A stretch of 64,000 bases of DNA from Streptomyces venezuelae. GTDB lineage: Bacteria > Actinomycetota > Actinomycetes > Streptomycetales > Streptomycetaceae. The stretch's first letter is position 1. Every line of letters begins with the position of its first letter. The notes under the pieces are model-generated. The model was not told the origin of the DNA. It did not search any database and saw only the letters and a list, made by a program, of their open reading frames with translations. Location: NCBI RefSeq assembly GCF_008642295.1, contig NZ_CP029190.1, positions 6,679,501 through 6,743,500 on the forward strand. The letters are read 5' to 3'. A program made the translations under genes and the position numbers. Shown one piece after another: positions 32,713-41,796 of the stretch.

Positions 32713-34212
32713 TCAGGGTTTCACGACCTGCCAGTTCGCCCCGGCGGGGTTGATGATCTGCCACTTCTGGTCCGCGCGTTCGAAGCACCCCTGGATGGAG
32801 AGCCTGCCGGGGCTGGTGCCCGGGCTGGGGCCGGAGGCGTCCAGGCACGCGTGGTTGCTGGAGAAGTTGCGGATCGCGTAGGTGTCGCCGTCCCGCTTCT
32901 CCAGCCACCACAGCTGGTTGTCGGCGGTGCTGCCGTTGCAGCCGTAGGTGGACACCGCGGTGGTGGTTGGCTTGGCACCCAGACCCGGCAGGTCCAGGCA
33001 GAGCGTGCCCCTGGTGTTGTGGATCTGGTAGAGGACCGCGCCGCCGGGGCCCAGGGTCGTGTGCACCGGTTCCAGGTTCCATCGCTGGTTGTCCTTGGGG
33101 TCCGGGTTGCAGGTGCCCGCGTTGGCGGGAGCGCCCCGTGCGGGCTCCTCGGTTCCCGGGACGTCGACGCACTTCCTGGCGGTCGGCGTCCTCAGCAGGA
33201 TGTTGTTCACGGCCCGCGGCGCGGGCTTCCCGGGCTGCGGCTGGGCCGCCGGGGGCTTCACGCCGCCGCCTCCGGCGCCTCCGCCTCCTCCTCCGCCTCC
33301 TCCGCCTCCTCCGCCGTCAGGCCGGCCGCCGGAGTCCTCGGGCGCGAGGGGCGGCGTCGGCGCCGCGGCCGGGGGGGAGGCCTCGGGTGTGCCCGGTGTC
33401 GTGGCTGCGCTCGCACTGGGCGCCGGGAGCGTGGTCGCGCCGGCTTCCTGGAGCTGTTCCACGGCCGCGCTGCGGACCTGGGGCTTGTACGCGATCCAGA
33501 GCATCACGAAGGTGATGGTGAGGGCGAGCAGAACGCCGAAGAACGTGGCGAGCCAGCCGGGCAGGAACCCGCGCTGGATGTACTTGCCTTCGACGTCGAG
33601 CGGCGCCACCCCCGACCGCTGCACGGCCAGCGTGTACGGCCGCTGCTGCTTCGACCCGAACCAGATGACCGCGCGCGGTTTGAGCGTCGTCTTCACGAAC
33701 GCGGCGCGGCCGGGCTCGATCTGGACGTTGCTCGGCTGGATCTCGTACGACAGCTCGTCGCCGTTGTCACTGCCGCTGATGGACGCCGTGAGGCTGGTGT
33801 TGCCGATGTTGTCGATGGCGAGCGTGGGGCGCCCGCGGAAGCGGCCCTTGACGGTGGGCGGCACCAGCTCCGCGCGGATCTCGCTGAACGGGGTGATCGT
33901 GAGGTTGCCCTCGGGGACGGTCACCGCCTCCGGGTGCTCGGTCGGCGTGATGCGTACGGCGTACGGGTTCGGGCCGGCCGTCGCGTCGGATGTACGGGGC
34001 GGCGCGATGGTCAGCTCCACCGTTCCCGTGGTTCCCGGATACAGGCGGATGGTGGCCGGCTCCATGGTCGTCCACGGTGCGAGGGCGCCGACCGGCTCGA
34101 AGCGGTACTCGTCGACGACATCACCCGTGTTGCGCAGCCGCAGCCGAACGGTGGTGGTGCCGCCCGGATCCACGGTCGCGGAGGCAGGCTCCAAAGAGGT
34201 CCAAAGGCTCAC
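32713..34212 (-). CDS. Single-pass membrane protein with Ig-like N-terminus and ricin-B lectin C-terminus
   Basis: A 499-residue protein inserted between the ATPase and sheath genes but on the other strand. Residues 1-200 look like beta-sandwich/NEW3-type repeats (ATVDPGGTTTVRLRLRNTGD, LAIDNIGNTSLTASI, VQIEPGRAAFVKTTLKPR). A single transmembrane helix is at 219-241 (WLATFFGVLLALTITFVMLW), then a Pro/Ala-rich and 13-Gly linker (~260-318) and a ricin-B-type lectin domain with QRW/QLWW/QKW motifs and paired cysteines from ~345. No signal peptide, so the N-terminus is probably cytoplasmic and the lectin outside. Streptomyces injection systems need a membrane partner (CisA); this is one of two candidates here. 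Start is GTG. Confidence 0.78.
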   Translation of the reverse strand: MSLWTSLEPASATVDPGGTTTVRLRLRNTGDVVDEYRFEPVGALAPWTTMEPATIRLYPGTTGTVELTIAPPRTSDATAGPNPYAVRITPTEHPEAVTVPEGNLTITPFSEIRAELVPPTVKGRFRGRPTLAIDNIGNTSLTASISGSDNGDELSYEIQPSNVQIEPGRAAFVKTTLKPRAVIWFGSKQQRPYTLAVQRSGVAPLDVEGKYIQRGFLPGWLATFFGVLLALTITFVMLWIAYKPQVRSAAVEQLQEAGATTLPAPSASAATTPGTPEASPPAAAPTPPLAPEDSGGRPDGGGGGGGGGGGGGAGGGGVKPPAAQPQPGKPAPRAVNNILLRTPTARKCVDVPGTEEPARGAPANAGTCNPDPKDNQRWNLEPVHTTLGPGGAVLYQIHNTRGTLCLDLPGLGAKPTTTAVSTYGCNGSTADNQLWWLEKRDGDTYAIRNFSSNHACLDASGPSPGTSPGRLSIQGCFERADQKWQIINPAGANWQVVKP

Positions 34213-34435
34213 CCCACGAAGCTACGACGGCACCCCGGAGCCGGTGAGAGGCCCCGGGGCAGCCTTCACTGCCCGAACGGGCACCGGCGTCGGCTTCGTG
34301 GGCAGCGCGGGTTCGTCGGGCTGCCCATCCGGGCAACCGTGCTGCCCTCGAACAGGTACCGGAGGACGTTCCGCCGGATCGGTGGACGGCTGAAGGTGGA
34401 TGTCATCCCGTCTCGTACCCCGAGGAGAGCAGAGC
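34213..34435. promoter_or_regulatory. Divergent promoter region, membrane-lectin gene / sheath operon
   Basis: 223 bases between the GTG of the minus-strand membrane protein and the ATG of the sheath gene. GAGGAGAGC precedes the sheath start. The promoter of the main structural operon must be here, since no gene reads into it from the left. No confident -10/-35 pair could be picked by eye. Confidence 0.5.
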
Positions 34436-36028
34436 ATGCCGTCCTACCTGTCGCCGGGCGTATACGTCGAGGAGGTGGCCAGCGGCTCCCGCCCCATCGA
34501 AGGGGTGGGCACCTCGGTGGCCGCCTTCGTGGGTCTCGCACCGACCGGTCCGCTCAACGAGCCGACGCTGGTTACCAACTGGACCCAGTACGTCACGTCC
34601 TTCGGTGACTTCACCGAGGGCTACTACCTGGCGCACAGCGTCTACGGCTTCTTCAACAACGGCGGCTCGGCCGCCTATGTCGTCCGCGTCGGCGGCGCCC
34701 CCGGCGGTGCCGCCGTTGAGTCCGCTTCCCCCGCCGCGGTGCAGGGCACCACGCCGCCGGCCGCGCTGCCGGCCGGTGAGCCGCTGCAGCTCGGCACCTT
34801 CACGGTGGTGGCGGCGGCGCCCGGTTCGCTGAGCGTCGAGGTCGCCGACCCGGAGGGCGAGGGCCCCGCCGAGCGGTTCAAGCTGATCGTCAAGGACGGC
34901 TCCAAGGTCGCCGAGACCTTCGACGTGACCGCCAAGAAGGGCAGCCGCAACTACGTCGTCACGCAGGTCAAGGAGCACTCCAAGCTCATCAGCGTGCAGG
35001 AGGCGGCCCCCGCCGGCCAGCTGGCGCGACCCGAGAACCAGACCGTCGCGCTGGTGGCCCCGGCCCCCGCGCAGACCCCCGCGCCCGCCACCCCGGCCGG
35101 GTCGGACGTCGTATCCCACCCCGGCCCCGCCCAGTACCTCGGCGACTCGGCCGACCGCACCGGCTTCGGCGGCCTGGAGGCCGTGGACGAGGTCTCGATG
35201 GTCGCCGTCCCCGACCTCATGTCCGCCTACCAGCGCGGCGCGATCGACCTGGAGTCGGTCAAGGCGGTGCAGCTCGGCCTGATCGCGCACTGCGAGCTGA
35301 TGGGCGACCGCGTCGCCATCATCGACCCGCCGCCCGGTCTGAACGCCCGCCGGATCCGTGTCTGGCGACAGGAGACCGCGGGCTACGACTCCAAGTACGC
35401 GGCGCTGTACTACCCCTGGATCAAGGCCTTCGACCCGGCGAGCGGCCAGTCCCGAATGGTCCCGCCGAGCGGTCACGTCGCCGGGATCTGGGCGCGCAAC
35501 GACGCCGAGCGCGGCGTGCACAAGGCGCCCGCCAACGAGGTCGTACGAGGCGCCGTGGACCTGGAGATGCAGATCACCCGCGGTGAGCAGGGCCTGCTCA
35601 ACCCCATCGGCGTCAACTGCATCCGGGCCTTCCCGGGTCGCGGCATCCGCATCTGGGGCGCCCGCACCCTGTCCTCCGACCCGGCCTGGCGCTACCTGAA
35701 CGTGCGCCGCTACTTCAACTACCTGGAGGAGTCGATCCTGATCGGCACCCAGTGGGTGGTGTTCGAGCCGAACGACCACAACCTGTGGGCCCGGATCCGG
35801 CGCAATGTCTCGGCGTTCCTGGTCAACGAGTGGCGCAACGGTGCCCTGTTCGGTGCCCGGCCCGAAGAGGCGTACTACGTCAAGTGTGACGAGGAGACCA
35901 ATCCGCCGGAGTCGGTCGACCTCGGACGGGTCATCTGCGAGATCGGCATCGCGCCGGTCAAGCCCGCCGAGTTCGTGATCTTCCGCCTCGCCCAGTTCTC
36001 CAGTGGGAGTGGGGAACTGGAGGAGTAG
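34436..36028 (+). CDS. cis2: Cis2 contractile sheath protein
   Basis: Sheath subunit that surrounds the inner tube and contracts to drive it forward. The 530 residues begin MPSYLSPGVYVEEVASGSRP, the classic tail-sheath start, followed by GVGTSVAAFVGLAPTGP, FFNNGGSAAYVVRVGG, a variable surface insertion (~100-210, Pro/Ala-rich near PAPAQTPAPATPAGS), VPDLMSAYQRGAIDLESVKA and the C-terminal core GINCIRAFPGRG-like stretch (NCIRAFPGRGIRIWGART), YLNVRRYFNYLEESI and VICEIGIAPVKPAEFVIFRL. Only one sheath gene is present, unlike PVC/Afp with three. The upstream in-frame extension to 34400 is rejected because GAGGAGAGC directs the ATG. A 15-bp hairpin follows. Confidence 0.95.
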   Translation: MPSYLSPGVYVEEVASGSRPIEGVGTSVAAFVGLAPTGPLNEPTLVTNWTQYVTSFGDFTEGYYLAHSVYGFFNNGGSAAYVVRVGGAPGGAAVESASPAAVQGTTPPAALPAGEPLQLGTFTVVAAAPGSLSVEVADPEGEGPAERFKLIVKDGSKVAETFDVTAKKGSRNYVVTQVKEHSKLISVQEAAPAGQLARPENQTVALVAPAPAQTPAPATPAGSDVVSHPGPAQYLGDSADRTGFGGLEAVDEVSMVAVPDLMSAYQRGAIDLESVKAVQLGLIAHCELMGDRVAIIDPPPGLNARRIRVWRQETAGYDSKYAALYYPWIKAFDPASGQSRMVPPSGHVAGIWARNDAERGVHKAPANEVVRGAVDLEMQITRGEQGLLNPIGVNCIRAFPGRGIRIWGARTLSSDPAWRYLNVRRYFNYLEESILIGTQWVVFEPNDHNLWARIRRNVSAFLVNEWRNGALFGARPEEAYYVKCDEETNPPESVDLGRVICEIGIAPVKPAEFVIFRLAQFSSGSGELEE

Positions 36029-36037
36029 TCACGAGAC

Positions 36038-36075
36038 GGTGGCGGGCCGCGCCCCCCCGTGCGCGGCCCGCCACC
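36038..36075 (+). terminator. 15-bp hairpin between sheath and tube genes
   Basis: Arms GGTGGCGGGCCGCGC (36038-36052) and its exact complement (36061-36075) around CCCCCCGT. It sits 9 bases after the sheath stop and 51 bases before the tube ATG, inside the operon. It may cause partial termination or protect mRNA ends, setting sheath:tube ratios. Confidence 0.75.
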
Positions 36076-36125
36076 CCCCGCTTTCCCGTACGCAGTAAAG
36101 ACCCTTGTGGAAGGACACAGCACAG

Positions 36126-36569
36126 ATGAGTCTCCAGCCGGGTGACGCCCTCACCTCACACAATTTCGGCCTCCAGATCGACGGCGTGATGGTCGAGTAC
36201 CTCGCCGAGGTCAGCGGCCTCAGCCTTGAGCAGGACGTGATCGAGTACCAGCAGGTCTCCTCGCAGGGCAAGGCCGTCACGAAGAAGCTGCCCGGCGTGA
36301 AGAAGGCCGGGACCTGCACCGTCGTCCGCGGAATGACGCAGTCGAGCGCCTTCAACCAGTGGATCAACGAGTCGGTCACCGGCAACATGGGCACGGCGCG
36401 CAAGAACGCCACCATCATGGTGATGGACTACCAGGACAACCCGGTCAAGCGGTACAACATGCGCAACGCCTGGTGCAGCAAGGTCGACACGAGCACGGTG
36501 AAGGCCGGCGAGGCCGCCGCGCTCACCGAGACCGTGACCATCACGTTCGAAGAACTGGTCATCGAATAA
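36126..36569 (+). CDS. cis1: Cis1 inner tube protein
   Basis: Tube subunit (T4 gp19/Hcp-like), stacked as hexamers inside the sheath. The 147 residues contain SHNFGLQIDGVMVEYLAEVS, GLSLEQDVIEYQQVSSQGKA, TCTVVRGMTQSSAFNQWINE, RNATIMVMDYQDNPVKRYNM and the closing AWCSKVDTSTVKAGEAAALT, ending in a TVTITFEELVIE strand. All are typical of Pvc1/Afp1-type tubes. AAGGA lies 11 bases before the ATG. Its stop overlaps the next ATG (TAATG), so the assembly protein is coupled. Confidence 0.94.
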   Translation: MSLQPGDALTSHNFGLQIDGVMVEYLAEVSGLSLEQDVIEYQQVSSQGKAVTKKLPGVKKAGTCTVVRGMTQSSAFNQWINESVTGNMGTARKNATIMVMDYQDNPVKRYNMRNAWCSKVDTSTVKAGEAAALTETVTITFEELVIE

Positions 36570-37066
36570 TGCGTCGTACGGCTGCCAGGGCGGGGGCTGG
36601 GGCGGGCGCGGTCGCCGATGCCTCCGCGGAGGCCGTCGCGTCGATGCCGGGAACCGCGGCCGGTGCCGCCGCTCCCACCGCGCCGACGGCCCAGCGGATG
36701 GTCACGGAGTTCGCCTTCGAACTGCCCCGCGGATACGTCGACGAATCCGGCACCGTTCACCGGGACGGGATCATGCGGCTCGCGACGGCCCGCGACGAGC
36801 TGATCCCGATGCGGGACATGCGGGTGCAGGAGAACCCCGCCTACCTGTCGGTGGTCCTGCTCGGCAGGGTGATCACCCGGCTGGGCACGCTGCCGCTGGT
36901 GCACGACGGGGTGGTGGAGAACATGTTCGCCTCCGACCTCGCGTTCCTGCAGGACTTCTACCGGCAGATCAACGCCGAAGGGCACACCCGGGCGGGAGTC
37001 ACCTGCCCGCACTGTGAACAACAGTTCGAAGTCGAACTCGGCGGGAGCCGCCTGGGGGAATCGTGA
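36569..37066 (+). CDS. Injection-system assembly protein with CxxC motif (tail-chaperone-like)
   Basis: A 165-residue protein conserved in position in Streptomyces injection clusters. After an Ala-rich N-terminus (~45 residues, likely flexible) the folded part begins MVTEFAFELPRGYVDESGTV. It continues with HRDGIMRLATARDELIPMRD, YLSVVLLGRVITRLGTLPLV and FASDLAFLQDFYRQINAE and ends with a zinc-type pair, TCPHCEQQFEVEL. The look, and its position just after the tube gene, resemble phage tail-assembly proteins, but no exact family is claimed. The ATG overlaps the tube stop; its own end overlaps the next gene by 4 bases. Assembly or chaperone function is inferred. Confidence 0.7.
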   Translation: MRRTAARAGAGAGAVADASAEAVASMPGTAAGAAAPTAPTAQRMVTEFAFELPRGYVDESGTVHRDGIMRLATARDELIPMRDMRVQENPAYLSVVLLGRVITRLGTLPLVHDGVVENMFASDLAFLQDFYRQINAEGHTRAGVTCPHCEQQFEVELGGSRLGES

Positions 37067-37221
37067 CGTACGCGGCCGACCGACTGCACGAGGAGATCGC
37101 GTACGTCGCCTACCACTTCCACTGGAGCCTGGAGGAGATCCTGGACATCGAACACCGTGATCGCCGACGGTTCACCGAGCAGATCGCCAGGCTCGTGACG
37201 CGTGCCGCGGCGGAGGGGTGA
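37063..37221 (+). CDS. DUF6760-like small protein of the injection system
   Basis: A 52-codon gene from GTG: VTYAADRLHEEIAYVAYHFH, then WSLEEILDIEHRDRRRFTEQ and IARLVTRAAAEG. The pattern (E)EVAYVAYHFHWSxxEIxxLEHxxRRR is that of the short DUF6760 proteins that occur in injection-system and phage-like clusters. It overlaps the preceding gene by 4 bases and ends 4 bases before the next ATG, so it is part of the operon. Its size and helix-rich make-up suggest the second half of a tail-assembly-chaperone pair. The family name is from memory, so moderate certainty. Confidence 0.75.
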   Translation: MTYAADRLHEEIAYVAYHFHWSLEEILDIEHRDRRRFTEQIARLVTRAAAEG

Positions 37222-37225
37222 CGGC

Positions 37226-40200
37226 ATGGGACTCCTTGGCAGGCTGACGGGTGGCCCGAAGGGTGGCCGGGCACGGCAGGCGGCCACGGCGGAACCGGTT
37301 TCCGGCGCGGGTACGCCGACGTCCGCGGCGGCTCCGCCGCGGGCCCGGGAGGCCGGGTGGTCCGCGCTGCCGCCGATCCAGCGCGTGACCTCCGGCCCGA
37401 CCGGGTCGGTCGCGGACGCCGGTTTCGGCGGGCGCCTGACCACGTGGCAGGACCCGTCCTTCCGCGGGACCTTGGCCCACGCCGTGCTCGACGGTGCGCC
37501 GGGCGGCCTCGTCACGGGCTTGCTCGCCGTGCCGGCGAATCCCGGCTCCGGGCTCGAACTGCCGTCACTCACCCTGCCCGTCGTGCCGTACCGCGAGACG
37601 GATGAACACGCCCCGGGCGCACTGCCGGTGCAGCGGGCCGCCACCCTTCCGGGTCCGGCGTTCCGCCCGGCGGGCGTCGGGGTGAGCCCGGTCAAGGCCC
37701 CGTCCGCGCGCCCGTCCGCGCTCACCCGCTCCCAGCGCCCGCCCGCGGTTCAGCGGCGGACACTACCGGCAGCGCCGACGACCCCGTCCCCGGCCCTGTC
37801 CCCGGCCTCGGCCCCGGCCTCGGCCCCGGCCTCGGCCCCGGCCTCGGTTCCGTCCCCGGCTCCGGTTCCGGCCTCGGTTCCGTCCCTGGCTCCGGTTCCG
37901 GCCTCGGTTCCGGCTCCGGCCTCGGCTCCGGCTCTGGCTCCGGTTCCGGTTCCGGCCTCGGTTCAGGCCCGGGCCTCGGCCACGGCTCCGGTTCCGGTTC
38001 CGGTTCCGGTTCCGGCTCCGGCCTCGGCTCCGGCCCCAGCCTCGGCTTCGGCTTCGGCTCCGGCCTCGGTTCCGGCTCCGGCCTCGCGGCACTCGGGCGC
38101 GGAGCGGAACACGGAGCCGTCGGGTGGTGCCCCGCGCCTGGCCACTGCCTCGGCTCCTGCTCCGACCCCTGCCGTTGCCTCTGCTCCGGCTCCGGCTGCT
38201 GTGGCATCCGCGTCCCCGGACGGCCGGGCGCCGGGCCGGGCGGCGCCCGTACAGCGGAGCGCCCCTACGGGTGTACGGCCCGCCACGGCTGCGCCCGTGG
38301 TTCCCGCGCCGAGTCCGCGCGGGGGCTCTTCCGGTGCTCCGCACCCGCTCCCGGAGTTCGGCGTGTCCGAGCCCGGGCACACGCCGTCCGCCGTTCAGCG
38401 GCGTGCCGCCGACGCGGCGCAGCAGCCGGGCGCGGGCAAGCCGGTGTCCGCCGGCCCGGCCCCGGCCGCAGGGCGGACTCCGACCGGTCCCGGGGTTCGG
38501 GCGTCCGGCTCGGGCCTCGGTGTCCCGCGGTCCGTGCCCCTGGGCGGTCCGTCGGCGGCTGAGGCGAGGCCGGTCCAGCGGAGTTCGTCGGAGAGCGTGG
38601 GGCGGACCCCGGCCGCGTCGGGTGCTGCCGTGCCGTTGGGTACGCCGTCGGCTGCCGAGCCGAAGCGGGTCCAGCGGAGTACGGCCTCGGCCGGCCCCGT
38701 TGCCCCGGCGTCCGGTCCGTCCGTGCCGCAGGGTGGCTCGTCGGCTCGTGAGGTGAAGCCGGTCCAGCGGAGTTCGTCCGAGGGCGTCCCTCGGACCCCT
38801 GGCTCATCCGGTTCGGATGCTGGCCCTGTGCGTCCGGAGCCGAACGGGCATGTGTCCGCGCCCCTGAGTACGCCGTCGTCCGGTGAAGTGAGGCCGGTTC
38901 AGCGGACGGCTTCCGGCGGCGCGGGGCGGACCCCGGCTTTGCCGACGGCCGCGGCTCCCGTGCCCGCTTCCGGTCCGGTCGGAGTTCCCTCCGCCGGCCC
39001 GCGCCCGCTTCAGGCTCCCGACAGGTCGAGCCAGTCGGGAGCGGCCGTTCCGCTGTCCATCCCGACCAGTGGCCCGGTGTCTCCCGCCGGGAGCACGCCG
39101 TCGGCCGGGCCGGCGGCCCCCGTTCAGCGCAGCACTCCCGGCCGGCCGCGGCGAACGGGACTCGGCAAGCCGATATCCGCCGGACCCGTTCCTGCTCCAG
39201 CCCCGTATGCGGCCGTGCCCGCTGCTCCCGCGTCGTCCCCTGCCCGGCCTGCCGGCGCTCATCCGTCCCCGACCACGCCGTCGGCCGGTCAGGCGACGCC
39301 GGTCCAGCGGCACACCGCCGACACGGCACGGCAGCCGGACCTCGGCTCGCCGGTGCCCTCAGCCGGCCTGCCCGGGCTGCCCTCGGCGGGCGCACCCCGG
39401 TCGGCGGCATCCGCGGACATCGGGACCCTCACGGGCGGCGCCGGGACGCCGGCTCGGACACCCGGGCCGCCGCGCGGGCAGGGCCATGCCGTTCAGCGTG
39501 CCGCCGCAGCTCCCGACGCCCGCCCCGCTCCCGGCGCCCCGGGCGCTCGGGGCATTCCCGCGGGTTCCGCGCCGGGTGCGGCCGGGCGGCCGACGGCTGC
39601 CCGTGCGGGCACGGCCTCGGCCCCGCCGGCCCCGCCCGCCCCTCTTCCCGTACGGGCGCTCGCTCCCGCACGTGCCCTCACCTCCGCCTCCCCGTCCCTG
39701 CCGCCGGCCGTTCCCGCCCGGCAGCATCCGCAGGCCCGGGCGGCCGTGCCGCTGCGCCGCGGTCCTTCCGCACCGCCCGTACAGCGCGCCCCGGCGGCGA
39801 CGGGGCGGCCCGCCCCGATGTCACCACTGGCGGGGCCGGCCACTTCCGTCGCGCCGGGGGCCCGGCCTGCCGGGCCCGGCAGGCCGAACACCCCGCCGGT
39901 CGCGCCGGGCGTATGGGCGCATCCCGCGCGAGGGCTCCCGGTGCAGCGTCTCTCCGCGCCCGGTCCGTCGTCGGGGAGCGGGGCCGCCACCCCGCTCCCC
40001 GCCGGCTCGGCAGTGCGAGCCGGGGACGCTCCCGGGGCGCGGCCGGGTGCCGGGGTGACCGGCGCCGGCGGCCATCTCCCCGGCCCGGTACAGGGCTCCC
40101 CGCTGCCCATCGGCACGCAGACGGCGCAGCCCGCCCCCACTGTCCTGCCGGTGCAGCGGTTCCCCGCCACGCCTCCGCTGCCGCTACCGCCGCCTCCCGT

Positions 40201-40522
40201 GGTCCGTACCGCGCCGGCGCCGCCCCCGGTGCCGCCCCCGGTGCCCCGCACCGTGCAGCGCGCCCCCGAGCCCAAGACGCCACAACTCCGGTCGCAGTCA
40301 CCACCACAACCGAGGGAGCAGCGGCCGCAGCACGACCCCGACCCCGCACCGTCGCGGGCGCACCCCCGCGTGACCGACGGCGCGTTCAGTCCCCGTTCCC
40401 TCACCGACTTCCAGCTCGACGAGTTGGCGCACCGGCTGATCGGCCGGATCACACGTCAACTCCGCACCGAACTCCGGCTCGACAGGGAGCGCGTCGGAAG
40501 GCTCCGCGACCCGCGCAACTGA
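37226..40522 (+). CDS. 1098-residue low-complexity VQR-repeat protein of the injection-system operon
   Basis: A long Pro/Ala/Ser-rich protein between the tube and the second tube-like gene. Residues 1-130 look partly ordered ([55 protein letters not shown]). Then come ~900 disordered residues with a short-period PASAPASAP repeat and 15 VQR motifs plus one IQR, mostly PVQR followed by S/T/A/R ([35 protein letters not shown]). The last ~45 residues form a probable helix: [20 protein letters not shown] then [20 protein letters not shown]. Position would suit a tape-measure, scaffold or cargo adaptor. No tape-measure of normal type is seen elsewhere. VQR recurs in the DUF4157 protein and the NC-peptidase at the cluster end. 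Function unknown. Confidence 0.75.
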   Translation: MGLLGRLTGGPKGGRARQAATAEPVSGAGTPTSAAAPPRAREAGWSALPPIQRVTSGPTGSVADAGFGGRLTTWQDPSFRGTLAHAVLDGAPGGLVTGLLAVPANPGSGLELPSLTLPVVPYRETDEHAPGALPVQRAATLPGPAFRPAGVGVSPVKAPSARPSALTRSQRPPAVQRRTLPAAPTTPSPALSPASAPASAPASAPASVPSPAPVPASVPSLAPVPASVPAPASAPALAPVPVPASVQARASATAPVPVPVPVPAPASAPAPASASASAPASVPAPASRHSGAERNTEPSGGAPRLATASAPAPTPAVASAPAPAAVASASPDGRAPGRAAPVQRSAPTGVRPATAAPVVPAPSPRGGSSGAPHPLPEFGVSEPGHTPSAVQRRAADAAQQPGAGKPVSAGPAPAAGRTPTGPGVRASGSGLGVPRSVPLGGPSAAEARPVQRSSSESVGRTPAASGAAVPLGTPSAAEPKRVQRSTASAGPVAPASGPSVPQGGSSAREVKPVQRSSSEGVPRTPGSSGSDAGPVRPEPNGHVSAPLSTPSSGEVRPVQRTASGGAGRTPALPTAAAPVPASGPVGVPSAGPRPLQAPDRSSQSGAAVPLSIPTSGPVSPAGSTPSAGPAAPVQRSTPGRPRRTGLGKPISAGPVPAPAPYAAVPAAPASSPARPAGAHPSPTTPSAGQATPVQRHTADTARQPDLGSPVPSAGLPGLPSAGAPRSAASADIGTLTGGAGTPARTPGPPRGQGHAVQRAAAAPDARPAPGAPGARGIPAGSAPGAAGRPTAARAGTASAPPAPPAPLPVRALAPARALTSASPSLPPAVPARQHPQARAAVPLRRGPSAPPVQRAPAATGRPAPMSPLAGPATSVAPGARPAGPGRPNTPPVAPGVWAHPARGLPVQRLSAPGPSSGSGAATPLPAGSAVRAGDAPGARPGAGVTGAGGHLPGPVQGSPLPIGTQTAQPAPTVLPVQRFPATPPLPLPPPPVVRTAPAPPPVPPPVPRTVQRAPEPKTPQLRSQSPPQPREQRPQHDPDPAPSRAHPRVTDGAFSPRSLTDFQLDELAHRLIGRITRQLRTELRLDRERVGRLRDPRN
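37788..38090 (+). repeat. Short-period tandem repeats inside the VQR-repeat gene
   Basis: About 300 bases made of variants of a six-base unit (GGCCTC / GGCCCC / GGTTCC / GGCTCC with CG), encoding PASAPASAP and PAPVPAS runs. The repeat is in frame, so length changes would alter only the protein's spacer. The unit number cannot be fixed exactly because copies are imperfect. Confidence 0.8.
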
Positions 40523-40594
40523 TCCGACGCACAGGCCGGCCACCCCGCAGGCCCGGCTCCACCGACCCGGCACCGCCGCAGAAAGGCCCATCCG

Positions 40595-41020
40595 ATGCCC
40601 CGCGATCTCGACCCGGGCTCCACCATCTTCTTCACCCTCACCATCGACGGCGAAAGCCTCGGCTTCTTCAACGGGTGTGAGGGGCTCTCCTCCACGGTGG
40701 AGATCGAGCAGCGCCACGAGGGCGGCAACAACGGGTTCGTCTGGCAGCTGCCGTCCCGGGTGACCTTCTCCACCATCCGGCTGACCCGGCCCCTGACCCC
40801 GGACACCGCCAAGGTCGCGGCCTGGATCTCCTCCGTGACCACGGGCGTCACCCGGCCCACCGCCCAGATCGCCGCGCTGCGCGCGGACGGCTCCGAGGTG
40901 GCCCGCTGGGGGCTGATCGACGTGCTGCCCGTCAGCTGGCAGGGGCCCACCCTCGACCCGGCGAGCCCGAGCGTCGCGACAGAGGTCCTGGAGATCACGC
41001 ACCACGGATTCACGGACTGA
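40595..41020 (+). CDS. Second tube-like protein (Cis5-type, tube initiator)
   Basis: A 141-residue T4-gp19/tube family protein, MPRDLDPGSTIFFTLTIDGE, then GFFNGCEGLSSTVEIEQRHE, NGFVWQLPSRVTFSTIRLTR, LIDVLPVSWQGPTLDPASPS and the closing TEVLEITHHGF strand. It differs from Cis1, and by position next to the LysM gene corresponds to Pvc5/Afp5, the tube-initiation or adaptor ring between spike and tube. A good CGCAGAAAGG site lies before the ATG. It is followed 14 bases later by Cis7. Confidence 0.85.
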   Translation: MPRDLDPGSTIFFTLTIDGESLGFFNGCEGLSSTVEIEQRHEGGNNGFVWQLPSRVTFSTIRLTRPLTPDTAKVAAWISSVTTGVTRPTAQIAALRADGSEVARWGLIDVLPVSWQGPTLDPASPSVATEVLEITHHGFTD

Positions 41021-41034
41021 GAGGACGGCAGCAC

Positions 41035-41796
41035 ATGGCAGGCAACGGAGGACGAGGTGGCGGCGGTGGCGGTGGCCGCAAGGGCGGTGGCGCGGGCAAG
41101 AGCCTGGTGCGCGCCTCGCTGGCCGTTCACGAGCCGCCGATCGGCCAGAGCACCACACCGGGCGCGCTGATGAAGACGTTCACCTTCGCGTTCAACCCGT
41201 CTCAGCTCGCCCTCAGCCGGCGTGCGCAGTGGAAGACCACGCCCACCGCCGCGGTCCGCGACGGCGCCGTCCCGGAGTTCATGGGGCCCGAGCCCCGCGA
41301 GATGACGGTGGAGATCTTCTTGGACTCCTCCGGTGTGCCGGGCAGCAACTCGGTGATGAAGAAGGTGGAGGCCCTGTTCTCCTGCTGCGAGGTGACCACG
41401 AAGAGCATCGCGGCCAAGCAGCCCTCCACCCCCTGGGTCGTGTTCCAGTGGGGGGCCTTCTCGACGGCGCGCTTCACGGCCTACGTCTCGTCCGTCGACG
41501 CCGCCTACTCGCTGTTCAGCACGACGGGCGTCCCGATCCGGGCCACCTGCCAGGTGCGGCTGCACGAGATCCCGAGCAAGACCAAGGGGCAGAACCCGAC
41601 GTCCGGCGCGCTGACCGCGCAGAGCGTGCACCGCGTCGTCGCGGGCGACACCCTGCAGTCGCTGGCATGGCGGGAGTACGGCGACGCGAACGCGTGGCGG
41701 GCCATCGCCGAGGCCAACGGCATCGACGACCCGTCCGGGCTGCGGACCGGCACGGAAGTGGTGCTTCCGGCGGCCGAGGAAGTGGGTGGTCACTGA
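41035..41796 (+). CDS. cis7: Cis7 baseplate hub protein with LysM domain
   Basis: Baseplate/hub protein, 253 residues. After a Gly-rich start (NGGRGGGGGGGRKGGG) comes the conserved KTFTFAFNPSQLALSRRAQW core, then PEFMGPEPREMTVEIFLDSS, VVFQWGAFSTARFTAYVSSV and TCQVRLHEIP. A C-terminal LysM fold occupies about 199-247 (HRVVAGDTLQSLAWREYGDA ... AIAEANGIDD). This is the Pvc7/Afp7 and T4 gp53-LysM arrangement, which clamps the hub to the spike. GAGAGGACGG precedes the ATG. The stop overlaps the spike start (TGATG), so the two are coupled. Family placement by domain order and neighbours. Confidence 0.9.
   Translation: MAGNGGRGGGGGGGRKGGGAGKSLVRASLAVHEPPIGQSTTPGALMKTFTFAFNPSQLALSRRAQWKTTPTAAVRDGAVPEFMGPEPREMTVEIFLDSSGVPGSNSVMKKVEALFSCCEVTTKSIAAKQPSTPWVVFQWGAFSTARFTAYVSSVDAAYSLFSTTGVPIRATCQVRLHEIPSKTKGQNPTSGALTAQSVHRVVAGDTLQSLAWREYGDANAWRAIAEANGIDDPSGLRTGTEVVLPAAEEVGGH

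Noticed and set aside
36359..36568. Longer start for the CxxC assembly protein, extending into the tube gene
   Set aside because: The extension is tube sequence read in another frame; the TAATG overlap gives a natural start at 36569.
37788..38090. CRISPR-like repetitive tract
   Set aside because: Units are six bases, contiguous, and keep the reading frame of the VQR protein; there are no spacers.
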